A DNA stretch of 64,000 nucleotides from Aedes albopictus (GCF_035046485.1 NC_085137.1:477921396-477985395); one strand, 5' to 3'; counted from the first letter of the stretch, positions 32,872-43,157 are shown. Numbers and translations: made by a program. Notes: a model not told the origin generated them from the letters alone.

Positions 32872-33260
32872 GCTGGAAGCCGTCGAAAATTGGCCCGCCG
32901 CTTGCTGTCGTGGGTGCGATTCCGGATTTTGCTGCTGCCTCTGCCACCACCGCCGAACAATCGATGAAAAGTATTCCTTCCTTGGTCTGTTGCGTTAGAC
33001 GGTTAGAAGGCGAATGCACAACAGCACCCTTGCCGACAACCACCGCACCGACACCGAGCCGACACGGCCGTCAAAGAAGAATGAGCGAAAACGCAAACAA
33101 AGAAAGTGAGCAGCTCTCGTTCGATGCGTTCACCTCGAGACGACAAAGACAAATGAGGGAAGATGCGAAGAAGCAGTAGCTTTTATATTCGACGGGAGCA
33201 TCCAAAATGTGCTCGATCGTGATTGGCTGGAATAAACATGGGTTCACTTTTCCCAAATTT

Positions 33261-34370
33261 TCAATAGTTTGTTATTGAAAATCAGTAAATGTTAATATTG
33301 GACATAATTGGTGTAAAGATTTCCAATCAATTGGAGCCAAAATTTTGAAAATTCAACGAGAAATGGCTGAGTTATTACGGCTCAAAATCTCCACTTCAAA
33401 CGTAACGCGGTCGATTTCTGAAAATTTAGAATGACACCCGGTATAGAAAAGAGAGACGTAGTCCTACGTCAAAAAACTCAAGCATCAGATTTTGATTATC
33501 ATCGTTCCATTATTGCTGCCAATCAAGAACACCTACCCGGAAACGCAATCGCGAAGCGGTGCGGTGCAGTGCCAAGTTCCTCCGGTTGCAGCATCCGAAA
33601 TGAGGTGGTTTTGGTCATCCAGGACGTCGATTCCCGTGCAATTCGGGTTCCAACCATCGATCTTTAAAATCAACAACTACTTACCTGTTGGAAATGCTGA
33701 CCGGAGGAATGAGGCACTGTACTGCATCAAGGCCGGTTATCGAAAAAGGTCTGCCTGGTTGGCAACGGTACCAGGCTAATGATTAAATTTATCGGACGAG
33801 ATTCAGAAAATCCACCGCGGTGCAATATTTTTTTTGTTTACAATTTGGCGTACATGATTTATGACGTTCTCGGCGGAGTTTGCATAAACCTACATCAAGA
33901 ACATTATAAACCTGAGTACTCTTGAGTAATACTTCTTACCCTTGCTTAAGATGAAATGAATTTTAGTCGTTCTGGATGGAGGCCAACCAGGCTGCATTGA
34001 GAACGTTATAAATTCTAGTATTCTCGAGTTATGCTTTTAGCTCTGGCATAAGTTGAAAGAAATTTAAGACGATTTTATGGTGATGTTGATTAAAACCATC
34101 GATAATGGACCGACTACCGGCCTAGATTTCAATGGAAGCCATGTTGAGAGAACTCATGAACTATGTTCTCATGACCAAGAATAATATTTTTAAATATTTT
34201 ATTAGTGCATTATAATGGAAGCGCGTTGCAATTTTTGGAAGTATCTTGCAACATATATACGATGAATTTTGCTTGGCATTTGGCTTCCTTGTTACACCAC
34301 GTAAATATTTCCAAGTTGTGTAATAAATTAATCCCGATCACAATAATGTGTCATTTTCATTGTGTTTTTA
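33261..34370. other. No supported gene
   Basis: Two overlapping plus-strand frames (33431-33667 and 33492-33779) end near 33780; neither shows a domain. The rest is AT-rich. Nothing is called. Confidence 0.35.
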
Positions 34371-34503
34371 CCCTTCTTACACCCATAAGAAGAGTATAAA
34401 TACCGCTTGGAAAACCGACTTTCGATCCGAGGCCCGCAGGGCCGAGTCACATATACCAATCAACTCAGCTCGACGAATTGAGCAAATGTCTGTATGTGCG
34501 CGC

Positions 34504-34700
<197 letters not shown>

Positions 34701-34793
34701 AATAAAAATGTCACTCACGGTTCTCAGCCGTCTGTTGACCGATTGGACGTTCGGTTACCGAGATATCTTTCAAAGAGTGCTAGGGAGTAGTAC

Positions 34794-35773
34794 ACAGCTA
34801 GTTTAGATTACCGACTCCGGTAAAATTTTACTGGGTTTTTGAACTGCTGAATACTCGGTAAATTTTGTATTACCGAATAGTCAGTAATCATGCAAATTGA
34901 TGATCTGTCAAAAAACAACTGAGTTAGTCGGTAATTTTTGTAGAGAAATTTTTACCGGCTTTCAGTAACCTTTTTGTTTACATACTATTATTTACCAAAT
35001 TTTCCAGTTTTCGTAAATGTTTCCCGAATCCCACATCCTGGTTTTATTTTACTTCCATTCACCATAAATGCAGACAGGGGGAGTTGACTTTTCTGATGAT
35101 TTGCCAACTTCTGGGTGTAAAGCGATGGATCTTCGATGAGTTTGTTAAGAGATCGAATATCTACAGGGAGCAATATCGAAACTAGTGCCGACCGAACCTT
35201 CTGCATCAATACAGCAAACACAATTTGGAGGTTAGTTTGTATGTTTCGCATATGAATTACGAGTCTCGCGAGCCTTGTCGTCGGCACCATTGCAAACCTT
35301 TTTCCCGTAGAAGTTTCTTCCTCGTTTTTGATCACTGAAACTTCTATCGCTGATTTCCTTACCTGGAAGTTGGCGAAACCACAGGAAAGTCGAATCCTCC
35401 TTCCCGTTTCTTAAAATATTGTCGGCATTGTGATGAGCAATTTGCTGCGGCGGCGGCTGCTGCTGCTGAAAACGTTTGTGACACCTGGTTGCGCGGGCAG
35501 CTGTGTTTTTATTTGATAATGACGAAAACTCAGTAATATATAAATGATTACCGAAAGCCGGTACATGCATCTACTGACTTTTTCAACTTTTCGGTGAAGT
35601 GTTCATATTACCGAAAAACAAGTTAAAAAATTTACCGAACCCAGTAAAATGTAAAATACTTTACTGAAGTTCGTTTTCTCGCCAATAAGATTACTGATAG
35701 GTCGCCAAATTTGCCGTTTACAATTCGTGCCCAGATGAAAAAATTACCGAACTCCTAAATCTAAAATAAGTGT
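34794..35773. mobile_element. 980-bp insertion, GTAC TSD, coding-like interior
   Basis: It interrupts a tandem unit whose uninterrupted version (GGGAGTAGTACAACTTAATT near 35964) gives the empty site. GTAC at 34790-34793 and 35774-35777 is the duplication. The ends ACAGCTAGTTTAGATTACCG and the inverse of ACACTTATTTTAGATTTAGG are imperfect TIRs, with many ACCGA/TCGGT words inside. The minus strand has two overlapping frames (35570-35232 and 35335-34988, 112 and 115 residues), one with a Q/P run and a GTAAGG donor-like site near 35363. They could be a captured gene fragment or a degraded element protein; I do not recognise either. Confidence 0.6.
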
Positions 35774-36420
35774 GTACAATTTAATTATTTTAGATATTTT
35801 TGACTAAGTGTATCACCATAAATTTCTCAGCCGTCTATCAACCAATTTGGGTTCTTAAGGCCCCAAACGAAAGCTACTACATCCTAGTAGAACGCTATTG
35901 AATTATTTTTTTTTTTTTTTTGATTGGACGTTCGGTTACCGAGATATCTTTCAAAGAGTGCTAGGGAGTAGTACAACTTAATTATTTTAGATATTTTTGA
36001 CAAAGTGTATCACCATAAATTTCTCAGCCGTCTATCAACCGATTCGGGTTCTTAAGGCCCGAAACGAAAGCTACTGCATCCTAGAAGAACGCTTTTGAAT
36101 TTCATTCCGATTGGACATTTTGTAACCGAGATATCTTTCGGAGAGTACTTTGGAGTAATACAACTTAACTTTTTAAGAGGTCTTTGACAAAATGCTTCAT
36201 AATAAATGAATCAGCCGTGTGTCAATCAGCACCAAATGAATGCTACAGCATCCTAGTAGTATGCTATTAAATTTCATGCCGTTTGGACATTTTGTTTCCG
36301 AGATATCTTTCCAGGAGTACTAAGGAGTAATGAAATTTACGCTTTTGAGAGATTTTTGATAAAATGTATCAAAATAAATTTCTCAGCCGTCTGTCAACAG
36401 ATTTTTTATGATCATATTTG
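35774..36420 (+). repeat. Tandem units of ~175-200 bp
   Basis: The block TTTCTCAGCCGTCTATCAAC recurs near 35822, 36018, 36206 (diverged) and 36382, each with a GCATCCTAGTAGAACGCT-type block and an ACCGAGATATCTTTC block. An earlier unit begins near 34720 and is cut by the 980-bp insertion. A run of 17 T interrupts the first full unit (about 35908-35924). Confidence 0.75.
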
Positions 36421-36724
36421 GTTCCATAAGTTAGTTATACATGAGAATGCAATTGCTACAAATACATAAACACTACTATCTCTTTGTAATATTTGAGCTT
36501 AATAACGCAATTGGCAATAAACAGGTGCAACAATATCATGGAATGTATGTAAGAAAAGCCTTTTTTTATGATCATATTTGGTTTCTCAAGTATGCTCTAT
36601 AAAGCATCATGTATACATGAAAATGCAATTTTTATGATCAAATTTGGTTTCTCAAGTTAGTTCTATGAAAATGCACTTGCATCAAATACATAAAAGCTAC
36701 TATCTCTCAGATAAAAATTTGAGC
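36421..36724 (+). repeat. Short direct repeats
   Basis: TTTTTATGATCATATTTGGT near 36405, 36566 and (diverged) 36631, with an ATACATAAA-CTACTATCTCT block near 36465 and 36690. Two imperfect copies of a ~200-bp segment, part of the surrounding composite. Confidence 0.6.
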
Positions 36725-36972
36725 TTAAGGCGAAACTGGAAGCATTTCCTCATTTTTTTGGTTTTTGATTTTTTTATTAAATAACGAAGCAATATTTTCA
36801 AAATCGGTTTTCGTGCACATGTAGAGCATGGATCAAGGTATCTTCTGATTTTTTTTGGGGTTGTAAAAGTTTTCCACTTTTGCAGAAACCATTTTTTTGT
36901 GAAATTGTATTCGAAAATGGTTTCTGCAAAAACGAAAAACATTTTCCACCACGAAAAAAAATCAGGAGATAC

Positions 36973-37339
36973 TGTAACGCTGTGTCTTATTTCACAACAC
37001 TCGGCGGTGATATCGATTAAAAACGACGTTATGCGTTGAGGTCCGAAGACCAAAATGAACTGATTTATTCGGCCTGGGAAGACCCCTTTTTATAGGGCCA
37101 GCCAGACTGCCAAAAGTATATCATACAATGTGTTTACATAGAACCTTATGGAAGTTTCCTGGAGTGATTTATGCTTAGGTCAGCGGACGACGCGTCGTCG
37201 TCGTCTCGATCGAACCGTCGTATGCTCATATCGATTTGGCGAGCGATACATTGTTGTAATTAATTTGCAAACGTAAGCGTTGGGATACGAACGATAGCAC
37301 GTTCGTCGCGTATGTAGAATTGGCTCGTTTTGCACTACA
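36973..37339 (-). repeat. 3' LTR of 412/mdg1-like element
   Basis: 367 bp, TG...CA on the minus strand, appears identical to the 5' LTR. Carries TATAAAAAGG and AATAAA on the minus strand. Confidence 0.92.
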
Positions 37340-37358
37340 CCTTTCCCCTTTTTCAGAA
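37340..37358 (-). promoter_or_regulatory. Polypurine tract
   Basis: Minus strand GAAAAAGGGGAAAGGTG directly abuts the 3' LTR, as expected for the plus-strand DNA primer of an LTR element. Confidence 0.75.
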
Positions 37359-37416
37359 GAATGGCGTAGCTATTCTGATCAAGCATCACTTAAAGAATCT
37401 TTTACAATATATTTTG

Positions 37417-40400
37417 TTACATTTTTATGATTCGGTTTTTATGTACTTGTATTTCTTTTTTGTTGGAAATATCGATTATTTTACAATGTATATTGTCAAC
37501 TTCTTTAATTTTGAAAGGACCTATAAAATGTGGCTCAAGCTTTTTCCTATTTTCGTTTGATAAATACACCAAATCTCCTACAGAAACATCTATTGGATTT
37601 AAGTTATTATTCAAATTTTGTGTTCGTTTGATTTTTTGTTCTATTAAAATTTTCCTAGCTATTTCGCTTGATTTTTGCAGTTTGAATTTTAACTCTGTGT
37701 AGTATTCGTCCAAATTATATATCGGTTCTGGTGTAACTTTTTGCATATCCTGAGGAAGTTTGGCTTTTCTACCGAATACAAGTTCAAAAGGTGTATATTC
37801 GGTATCGGTGTGAGCAGTAGTGTTATAGGTAAATTCATAAAATTTAGTCCACTCATCCCAATCATTGTGGTGTACGTTGGAAAAATTTCGTAGGTATTCG
37901 TTTAAACACCTATGATTTCTTTCTAGTGCTCCAATGGATTGTGGATGGTAAGCAGTTGAGAATGTTTGTTTAAAATTAAGTATTTTACTAATCTGCTTAA
38001 GTACTTCGTTCTTGAACTCTGTACCTTGGTCAGATTTTAACTCTAAAAATGATCCATAGATAAGTATAAAATTCTGCACCAAAGCTTTCGCAATGGTATC
38101 AGCTTCCTTATTTTCTAATGGTATAATTACAACATATTTGGTTAAATCGTCTTGCAATGTTATGCAATAACGATTGTTTTTCGCAGTTCTTGGTAACGGA
38201 CCTACTGTGTCAATCGAGATAATATCGAATGGTTTACAAGGTGTAGTTGTTACCAAAGATTCTTCTTTTGTCCGTTTTGTTACTTTGTTCATTTTACAAA
38301 GTTTGCAGGCCTTTACAAACTTCGTAATCGAACTTCTCATGCCTTTCCAAAAGTAAAGGTCTCTGAGTTTGAGATAAAGCCGGTTTTGTCCAATATGACC
38401 ACCTGTTGGAGTCATATGGAAGTCATGTAGGATGTTATTGATCTCTTCAGAATTCGTCAATTCTTTCGGAGGGCGATATAGTATTAGTTCGAATTTACGG
38501 ATGACGTCTAGAGCGATCCGTTTAAAATCTTGTAGTGGTATATGTTTTAAAATATCTTCTTGTGTCGACATTGCAATTTTTCTATTTTCCAATATTTTAT
38601 TCATCTCTGAAAGAGCAAACTCTAGCGTCTGACTTTCATTTTCGTGAATAATATCTCTTTCAAGCGTTATTAAAGTTTTGCGCATATTTTCATTCATTAA
38701 TTTTATAATAATCATTCCATTTTGCATGCATATTTTCATTTTATTCAATTTTTTAATGTCTGCCGGCGATTCTGTTTCATAGACAAGAAGGTGATCAAGC
38801 TTCTTTTTTTGTGAAACAGTTTTTGTTTTGTCAATTTTGTGTTGATTTTTGGTCATAGATCTAGTATGGACCATGAGAATTGATTTTGATTTAATATCAT
38901 CTGAAGTTATAATTCTGGATAATGCATCTGCACCAACATTATTACTTCCTTTGATATATTGTATTTCGAAGTCATAATCTTCAAGATCTAAACGCATCTG
39001 GGTTAACTTTTTGGTAGGTTCTTTCATACCAAAGAGATACACCAGAGGGCGATGATCTGTTCTGATCATGAATCTTCTTCCATACAGATATGGTTTGAAA
39101 TGATCGATGGCCCAGTGTATGGCAATCATTTCTTGTATTATTGTATGTTTTTTCGTGTCTGCATTGCTAAATGCTTTACTGGCATAAGCAATGGGTAAGT
39201 CATTTCCGTCAAAATTTTGTGACAACACCGCACCGCATCCAATGTTCGAAGCATCCGTTGTCAATACGAATTGTTTTGTAAAATCAGGATATTTAAGAAT
39301 TGGTGGGTTTAATAATTTTTCCTTAAGAGCTTCAAAAGCTGCCTGACAATCATTTGACCACGTAAACTTTATATCCTTCTTTAATAAATTGTTTAACGGC
39401 CTAGCAAGTTGCGCAAAATTTGGCACAAACTTCCTATAATAATTACAAAAGGCCACAAACCTACGAACGTCATCTGCGTTAGTTGGTTTGGGATATTTTT
39501 TTATTACATCAAATTTTGAATTATCTGGGAGAATTCCATTATCTGAAATTTTATGGCCTAAGTAAGTTACTTCTGCCTTAAAAAATTGACATTTTTCGGG
39601 ATTGAGTTTCAAATTATACTGTCTCAATCTTTCAAAAACTCGCTTTAAATTGTTAAGATGATGATTTATAGAGCATCCTATGACAACTATATCATCAATG
39701 TATACGAATGCACATTCAGGTGTTAAACCTGCCATGGCAATCGTCATCATGCGCTGGAAACTATTTGGGCTTATATTGAGTCCAAATGGTAAGCGCGTAA
39801 AAGCATAATGCCCAGAGGGTGTTGAAAATGCCGTATATTTTCTGGAATCAAAATCTAGAGGAATTTGATGAAATCCTGCCATCAAATCCAGAGTACTGAA
39901 GTATTTAGCTCTACCTAGTTGATCCAAAATAGTATCGATTCTAGGTAGGGGAAATCTGTCAGCCAAAATTTTTTTATTCAGCTGTCTGAAATCGACAACT
40001 AGTCTCCATTTTTTCTCACTGCTGCTCGACTTTTTGGGTACCAACAGAATTGGTGAATTGTAAGCCGAGACTGAGTGTTCAATCACATCATTTTTCAACA
40101 AATTTTGGACTTGAGATTCAATCTCCTCATTGTGCGCGTGTATATTCCTATAATTTGGGATGTATACAGGCACGTTATCTGAAAGTTCTATATTTTGTGA
40201 ATAGAAGTTGTTAGTAGTGAGGTTATCTTCTCCTAACGCAAAAATATCATTGTATTCGTGAATTAAATTTTCAAAAGGTTCCTTGGCTGATGCTGGTAGT
40301 TCTGAAACATTAATTTTTGATCTTATTTGATCAGTTCGGTCGGAAATATTACCGTTTTTATTGACATTTGCTACGATAAAATTCTTCAGAGGTTTCATCA

Positions 40401-41025
40401 TAGGCTTAAAATCTTTTATAAGTACTGCTTTATCAGTAGTATTTATAAATTTAACGTATTTTGTTGATGGTGACGTCAATGTATTGCCACAGAAAATCCC
40501 TGGTTGGATTTCTTCGGCACACACTAACATATCTTCATTCAAATTTAAATCATTTATTTTTCTTACAACTTCGCAACGTTCAGGAAGTATGAATCCTCCA
40601 TTGAAGTTGTCTTCAATGGGAATGTTAACTTCCTCATTATTGCATCGAATGTTCAAAATCCAGGATTCATAATCAATACTACATTTAAATGCAGTTAAAA
40701 AGTCTCGTCCCAATATCCCATCAGTAAATATTGGAAAATTTTCTTCAACTATTTGGAACTCATGTTCCAATGTAATGGTATTTTGGAATGTTAGTTGTGT
40801 CACAGCTGATGCAACAGTTTCAATTTTATTTTCTGATATTCCAGAGATCATACATCTTCGATCTCGATTTATCAGTTGATCATGCAATATATTATTTAAT
40901 TTGAATATAGAAACGTCAGCACCTGAATCGACCATAAAGGTACATGTAGAATTTGATATTCCAATATGTGCCTTTATGAAATTTGATGCTGATGGGTTTA
41001 TTGTGAAAAGCGTTGAATTTGGCCT
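37417..41025 (-). CDS. Pol polyprotein (-1 frame after gag)
   Basis: The first ATG is at 40935 but the frame is open upstream to the slippery site, so I extend it to 41025. Numbering from 40935: aspartic protease MVDSGADVSIF (1-11) with ILGRDFL near 75, RT core with the RLPFGL and YIDDIV blocks (the latter near 416), RNase H with TTDAS near 560, a tether, integrase zinc finger (HIGQNR... CKLCK near 880-920), catalytic core with D in IDTVGP near 947, SDQGTEF near 1003 and E in GALERNH near 1040, then a C-terminal GPFKIKEV module. All catalytic blocks are intact. The protease is placed at the start of pol. Likely translated only as a gag-pol fusion by frameshifting. Confidence 0.93.
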   Translation of the reverse strand, partial: RPNSTLFTINPSASNFIKAHIGISNSTCTFMVDSGADVSIFKLNNILHDQLINRDRRCMISGISENKIETVASAVTQLTFQNTITLEHEFQIVEENFPIFTDGILGRDFLTAFKCSIDYESWILNIRCNNEEVNIPIEDNFNGGFILPERCEVVRKINDLNLNEDMLVCAEEIQPGIFCGNTLTSPSTKYVKFINTTDKAVLIKDFKPMMKPLKNFIVANVNKNGNISDRTDQIRSKINVSELPASAKEPFENLIHEYNDIFALGEDNLTTNNFYSQNIELSDNVPVYIPNYRNIHAHNEEIESQVQNLLKNDVIEHSVSAYNSPILLVPKKSSSSEKKWRLVVDFRQLNKKILADRFPLPRIDTILDQLGRAKYFSTLDLMAGFHQIPLDFDSRKYTAFSTPSGHYAFTRLPFGLNISPNSFQRMMTIAMAGLTPECAFVYIDDIVVIGCSINHHLNNLKRVFERLRQYNLKLNPEKCQFFKAEVTYLGHKISDNGILPDNSKFDVIKKYPKPTNADDVRRFVAFCNYYRKFVPNFAQLARPLNNLLKKDIKFTWSNDCQAAFEALKEKLLNPPILKYPDFTKQFVLTTDASNIGCGAVLSQNFDGNDLPIAYASKAFSNADTKKHTIIQEMIAIHWAIDHFKPYLYGRRFMIRTDHRPLVYLFGMKEPTKKLTQMRLDLEDYDFEIQYIKGSNNVGADALSRIITSDDIKSKSILMVHTRSMTKNQHKIDKTKTVSQKKKLDHLLVYETESPADIKKLNKMKICMQNGMIIIKLMNENMRKTLITLERDIIHENESQTLEFALSEMNKILENRKIAMSTQEDILKHIPLQDFKRIALDVIRKFELILYRPPKELTNSEEINNILHDFHMTPTGGHIGQNRLYLKLRDLYFWKGMRSSITKFVKACKLCKMNKVTKRTKEESLVTTTPCKPFDIISIDTVGPLPRTAKNNRYCITLQDDLTKYVVIIPLENKEADTIAKALVQNFILIYGSFLELKSDQGTEFKNEVLKQISKILNFKQTFSTAYHPQSIGALERNHRCLNEYLRNFSNVHHNDWDEWTKFYEFTYNTTAHTDTEYTPFELVFGRKAKLPQDMQKVTPEPIYNLDEYYTELKFKLQKSSEIARKILIEQKIKRTQNLNNNLNPIDVSVGDLVYLSNENRKKLEPHFIGPFKIKEVDNIHCKIIDISNKKEIQVHKNRIIKM

Positions 41026-42314
41026 AAAAAATTTTGTGGCTGTTGAGTGTTTTGATGTTGCGTTGTTGGTTGTGGAGCGTTTGTTGCTTGTTGGGGTAAC
41101 TGAGGTGTCTGACCACTTTCACTGTTCGTATAATAAATACGGGACTGAGAATGTCCTCTATATGGTCTTCTACCACGTGAAGAATAGAAATTTGCACTAT
41201 GTCCTCGGTTTTGATATCGGCCTTGGAAATTTCCACGAGAATTGCCTCTGAAATTTCCACGATAGTTACCTCTGTTTCCTCTATAGTGGCCTCTGTCGAA
41301 AAAACTTCTATCTCCTCTGATGTGTCCACGATGTACTTGACCTCGTTGGACAAACATCAGTTGAGAGTGGTTGGCATTAGAAGAACTTTTCTCATTTTCT
41401 ACAGTTTTCTCGATGGCCGCAGACAAGGTTTTAAATTCTGCTGCCTTTAATAAGATTTTTGTTTCTGGGTTTTTCACTCCTGTGTAAAGAGCTTTTACCC
41501 CTTGTTTAATTGCCATTTTTTGGGCTGTATCAACTGGTATTTTCTCAGCAATGTATGCTCTTTCGAGCTGCTGAGTGAGTTTCTCGACGCTATCTGTAAA
41601 TTTGTTAATGTCTCCTATTTGTTTCAAATCTTGAAGCTTTGCAACAAAAACATCAGGTGATGTTTTTGATGTACATTTTGCTTCTAATTCATTGATTATC
41701 TCATCGAAATTTCGTGGATTTTCACCTACTGCTGCTCTTGCTTTTCCAGATAGTTTCGATAGTACTACCTGTACGGCTGCAACGGTATTATCATTAGTCA
41801 GAATTGTCTTTCCTGCTTTAAGAGCAGAGATAAAGCTTGATAAATTATCATTTGATCCATCGTATGATGGAATCAAAGATGAGATTGTTTTGATTGTTTC
41901 AATAATATTAGCCATTTCTTCCTCCTGATATTCTTCTTCTAACTCTTCTTTTTCCCCTTCTACTCTGTCTTCTTCTTCTACTTCTTCTTCTTCTTCTTTT
42001 TCGATTGTTCCTGCTTCTTCTACTTTACTTTCTTCTACCCCTGATTCTAGTGCTGTCCGTGAAATTCCTAATTGTTCGTTCTCGTTTAGTAATGTCAATG
42101 ATTGGTTGATTTTTCCACAAATTTCTGTACCCTTTTTTATAACTGCCTCATTTTGCAGATCTTTATTAGTTTTTAGAATGTTTTTAAGCCTTTTCTTCAA
42201 ATCACTTAAATATTTCACCTTTTGTAGTCGCGTTTCCTCTGAAAATCGGTTGTACTTTTTCAAACTTTCCAAATATTTATTAGAAATTTCATTTATTTGG
42301 AAAAATTCGTCCAT
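40998..42314 (-). CDS. Gag (438 residues), RGG-rich
   Basis: Starts at ATG 42314. An N-terminal helical region (1-95) with lysine and leucine, a glutamate-rich stretch (about 105-135), a capsid-like helical domain (about 140-315), then an arginine-glycine-rich tail (about 325-385, repeats such as RGNYRGNFRGNSRGN) and a Q/P-rich end. No CCHC zinc knuckle is present; the RG tract probably does the RNA binding. The stop lies 27 bases past the slippery site, overlapping the pol frame. Confidence 0.88.
   Translation of the reverse strand: MDEFFQINEISNKYLESLKKYNRFSEETRLQKVKYLSDLKKRLKNILKTNKDLQNEAVIKKGTEICGKINQSLTLLNENEQLGISRTALESGVEESKVEEAGTIEKEEEEEVEEEDRVEGEKEELEEEYQEEEMANIIETIKTISSLIPSYDGSNDNLSSFISALKAGKTILTNDNTVAAVQVVLSKLSGKARAAVGENPRNFDEIINELEAKCTSKTSPDVFVAKLQDLKQIGDINKFTDSVEKLTQQLERAYIAEKIPVDTAQKMAIKQGVKALYTGVKNPETKILLKAAEFKTLSAAIEKTVENEKSSSNANHSQLMFVQRGQVHRGHIRGDRSFFDRGHYRGNRGNYRGNFRGNSRGNFQGRYQNRGHSANFYSSRGRRPYRGHSQSRIYYTNSESGQTPQLPQQATNAPQPTTQHQNTQQPQNFLGQIQRFSQ
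41025..41031 (-). promoter_or_regulatory. -1 frameshift slippery site UUUUUUA
   Basis: In the gag frame the minus strand reads CAA AAT TTT TTA GGC, so the heptamer T TTT TTA fits X XXY YYZ; an A AAT TTT heptamer overlaps it. A -1 shift enters the pol frame, which stays open from here through the protease. The stimulatory structure downstream was not assessed. Confidence 0.7.
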
Positions 42315-42375
42315 TGAAATTAATTAAAATCTTCTATGAGGTAAATTGAAGGAGGTTTCCATGTTTAATTTTACC

Positions 42376-42804
42376 TTATCTTGAAGTCGGAGCAGGATCA
42401 GGTGACACCCAGCTGGCACGGCCCCTATTGTCGCTAGGTCGTTGGTATCTTATTTTTGTTGCTCGAGGTTTAATGCTTGCCTTCAGTTGCATAGCCAGCA
42501 TTTTAACCTCATCCACTGGTATTTTTACGCGTGCGCCCCACTGGCGCATGTTTTCGTCTGAACGGTTGACGTTTAGTGGTATATATTCAATACCATCTTT
42601 TTTCACTTTTTGTCCAGTAGATTTTTGTGTGGTTTTTACTTTTTCAATTACACTTTTTAGTTTTTGTTCACTTGTCGGTGCACCTTTTACTTGTTGTTCA
42701 TTTCTTGGTCCGAATTTTCTTACGAGTTCTTCTCTTTTTCGGCTTACTTCTTCTAATATTAGGCCATGGTAAGCCTGCACATTTGAGGTACGATTTTTCT
42801 TCAT
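42376..42804 (-). CDS. ORF2: small basic protein, 142 residues
   Basis: ATG at 42804, between ORF1 and gag. Rich in K, R, Q and S (MKKNRTSNVQAYHGLILEEV, then EEVSRKREELVRKFGPRN), no cysteine motif, no membrane segment. I do not recognise a domain. Position upstream of gag in the internal region suggests an accessory protein or a 5' regulatory ORF of the retrotransposon. Confidence 0.6.
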   Translation of the reverse strand: MKKNRTSNVQAYHGLILEEVSRKREELVRKFGPRNEQQVKGAPTSEQKLKSVIEKVKTTQKSTGQKVKKDGIEYIPLNVNRSDENMRQWGARVKIPVDEVKMLAMQLKASIKPRATKIRYQRPSDNRGRASWVSPDPAPTSR

Positions 42805-42831
42805 TTCACTTTATTTTTCTTTGTCAATGTT

Positions 42832-43068
42832 TTAAACTTTGCTTAATGTTTCTGAGGATTTGCATCCTTTTTCGAAAGCTCTGCGCCTGACGTGTTTTGC
42901 GTGCCATTTGTAGGCAGTCACAGATAGTTGTATAATATTAAGAGCAAGAAGGATCCACAATTTTATGGCATGTTCTTCATGCAGGATACTGTGATCTTCT
43001 AGCTGGTTCACTATATTCACTTGTGGGTCGCCGCTGATTGATGTTGTTTTGGACTGTTGTTTTCCCAT
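42832..43068 (-). CDS. ORF1: putative myristoylated membrane protein, 78 residues
   Basis: An in-frame GTG lies at 43071, but the first ATG is at 43068, giving MGKQQSKTTSIS. Glycine at 2 with serine at 6 fits an N-myristoylation signal. A hydrophobic segment (about residues 37-53, LWILLALNIIQLSVTAY) is followed by a basic stretch (KWHAKHVRRR), as in a type III membrane protein. It is the first ORF after the 5' LTR. Related elements of the mdg1 group carry small ORFs at this place, as far as I recall; the function is unknown. Confidence 0.6.
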   Translation of the reverse strand: MGKQQSKTTSISGDPQVNIVNQLEDHSILHEEHAIKLWILLALNIIQLSVTAYKWHAKHVRRRAFEKGCKSSETLSKV

Positions 43069-43157
43069 CACGAGTTACGCAATCACTTTGAAAATTTCAG
43101 CAAGCGTTCCTTAACGAATCACACAGTCACAGAATTTTCCTCGGAGAAGGTTCGGCC

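Larger units (their letters stand above)
32330..33235 (-). pseudogene. Histone-type module 4, best promoter
   Basis: Minus strand: CCAATC near 33226, TATA box GAATATAAAAGCTACTGC (near 33190-33173), a ~400-bp body once the MITE at 32454-32871 is removed, then stem-loop at 32360-32345 and CTCAAGAG. The longest frame in the body (33043-32843, MVVGKGAVVHSPSNR...) does not resemble a histone core. Gene identity is not resolved; promoter and 3' end are the evidence. Confidence 0.45.

Noticed and set aside
32843..33043. Minus-strand frame in module 4 as a possible histone
   Set aside because: The predicted peptide does not resemble any histone fold or tail closely; only the promoter and stem-loop are histone-like.
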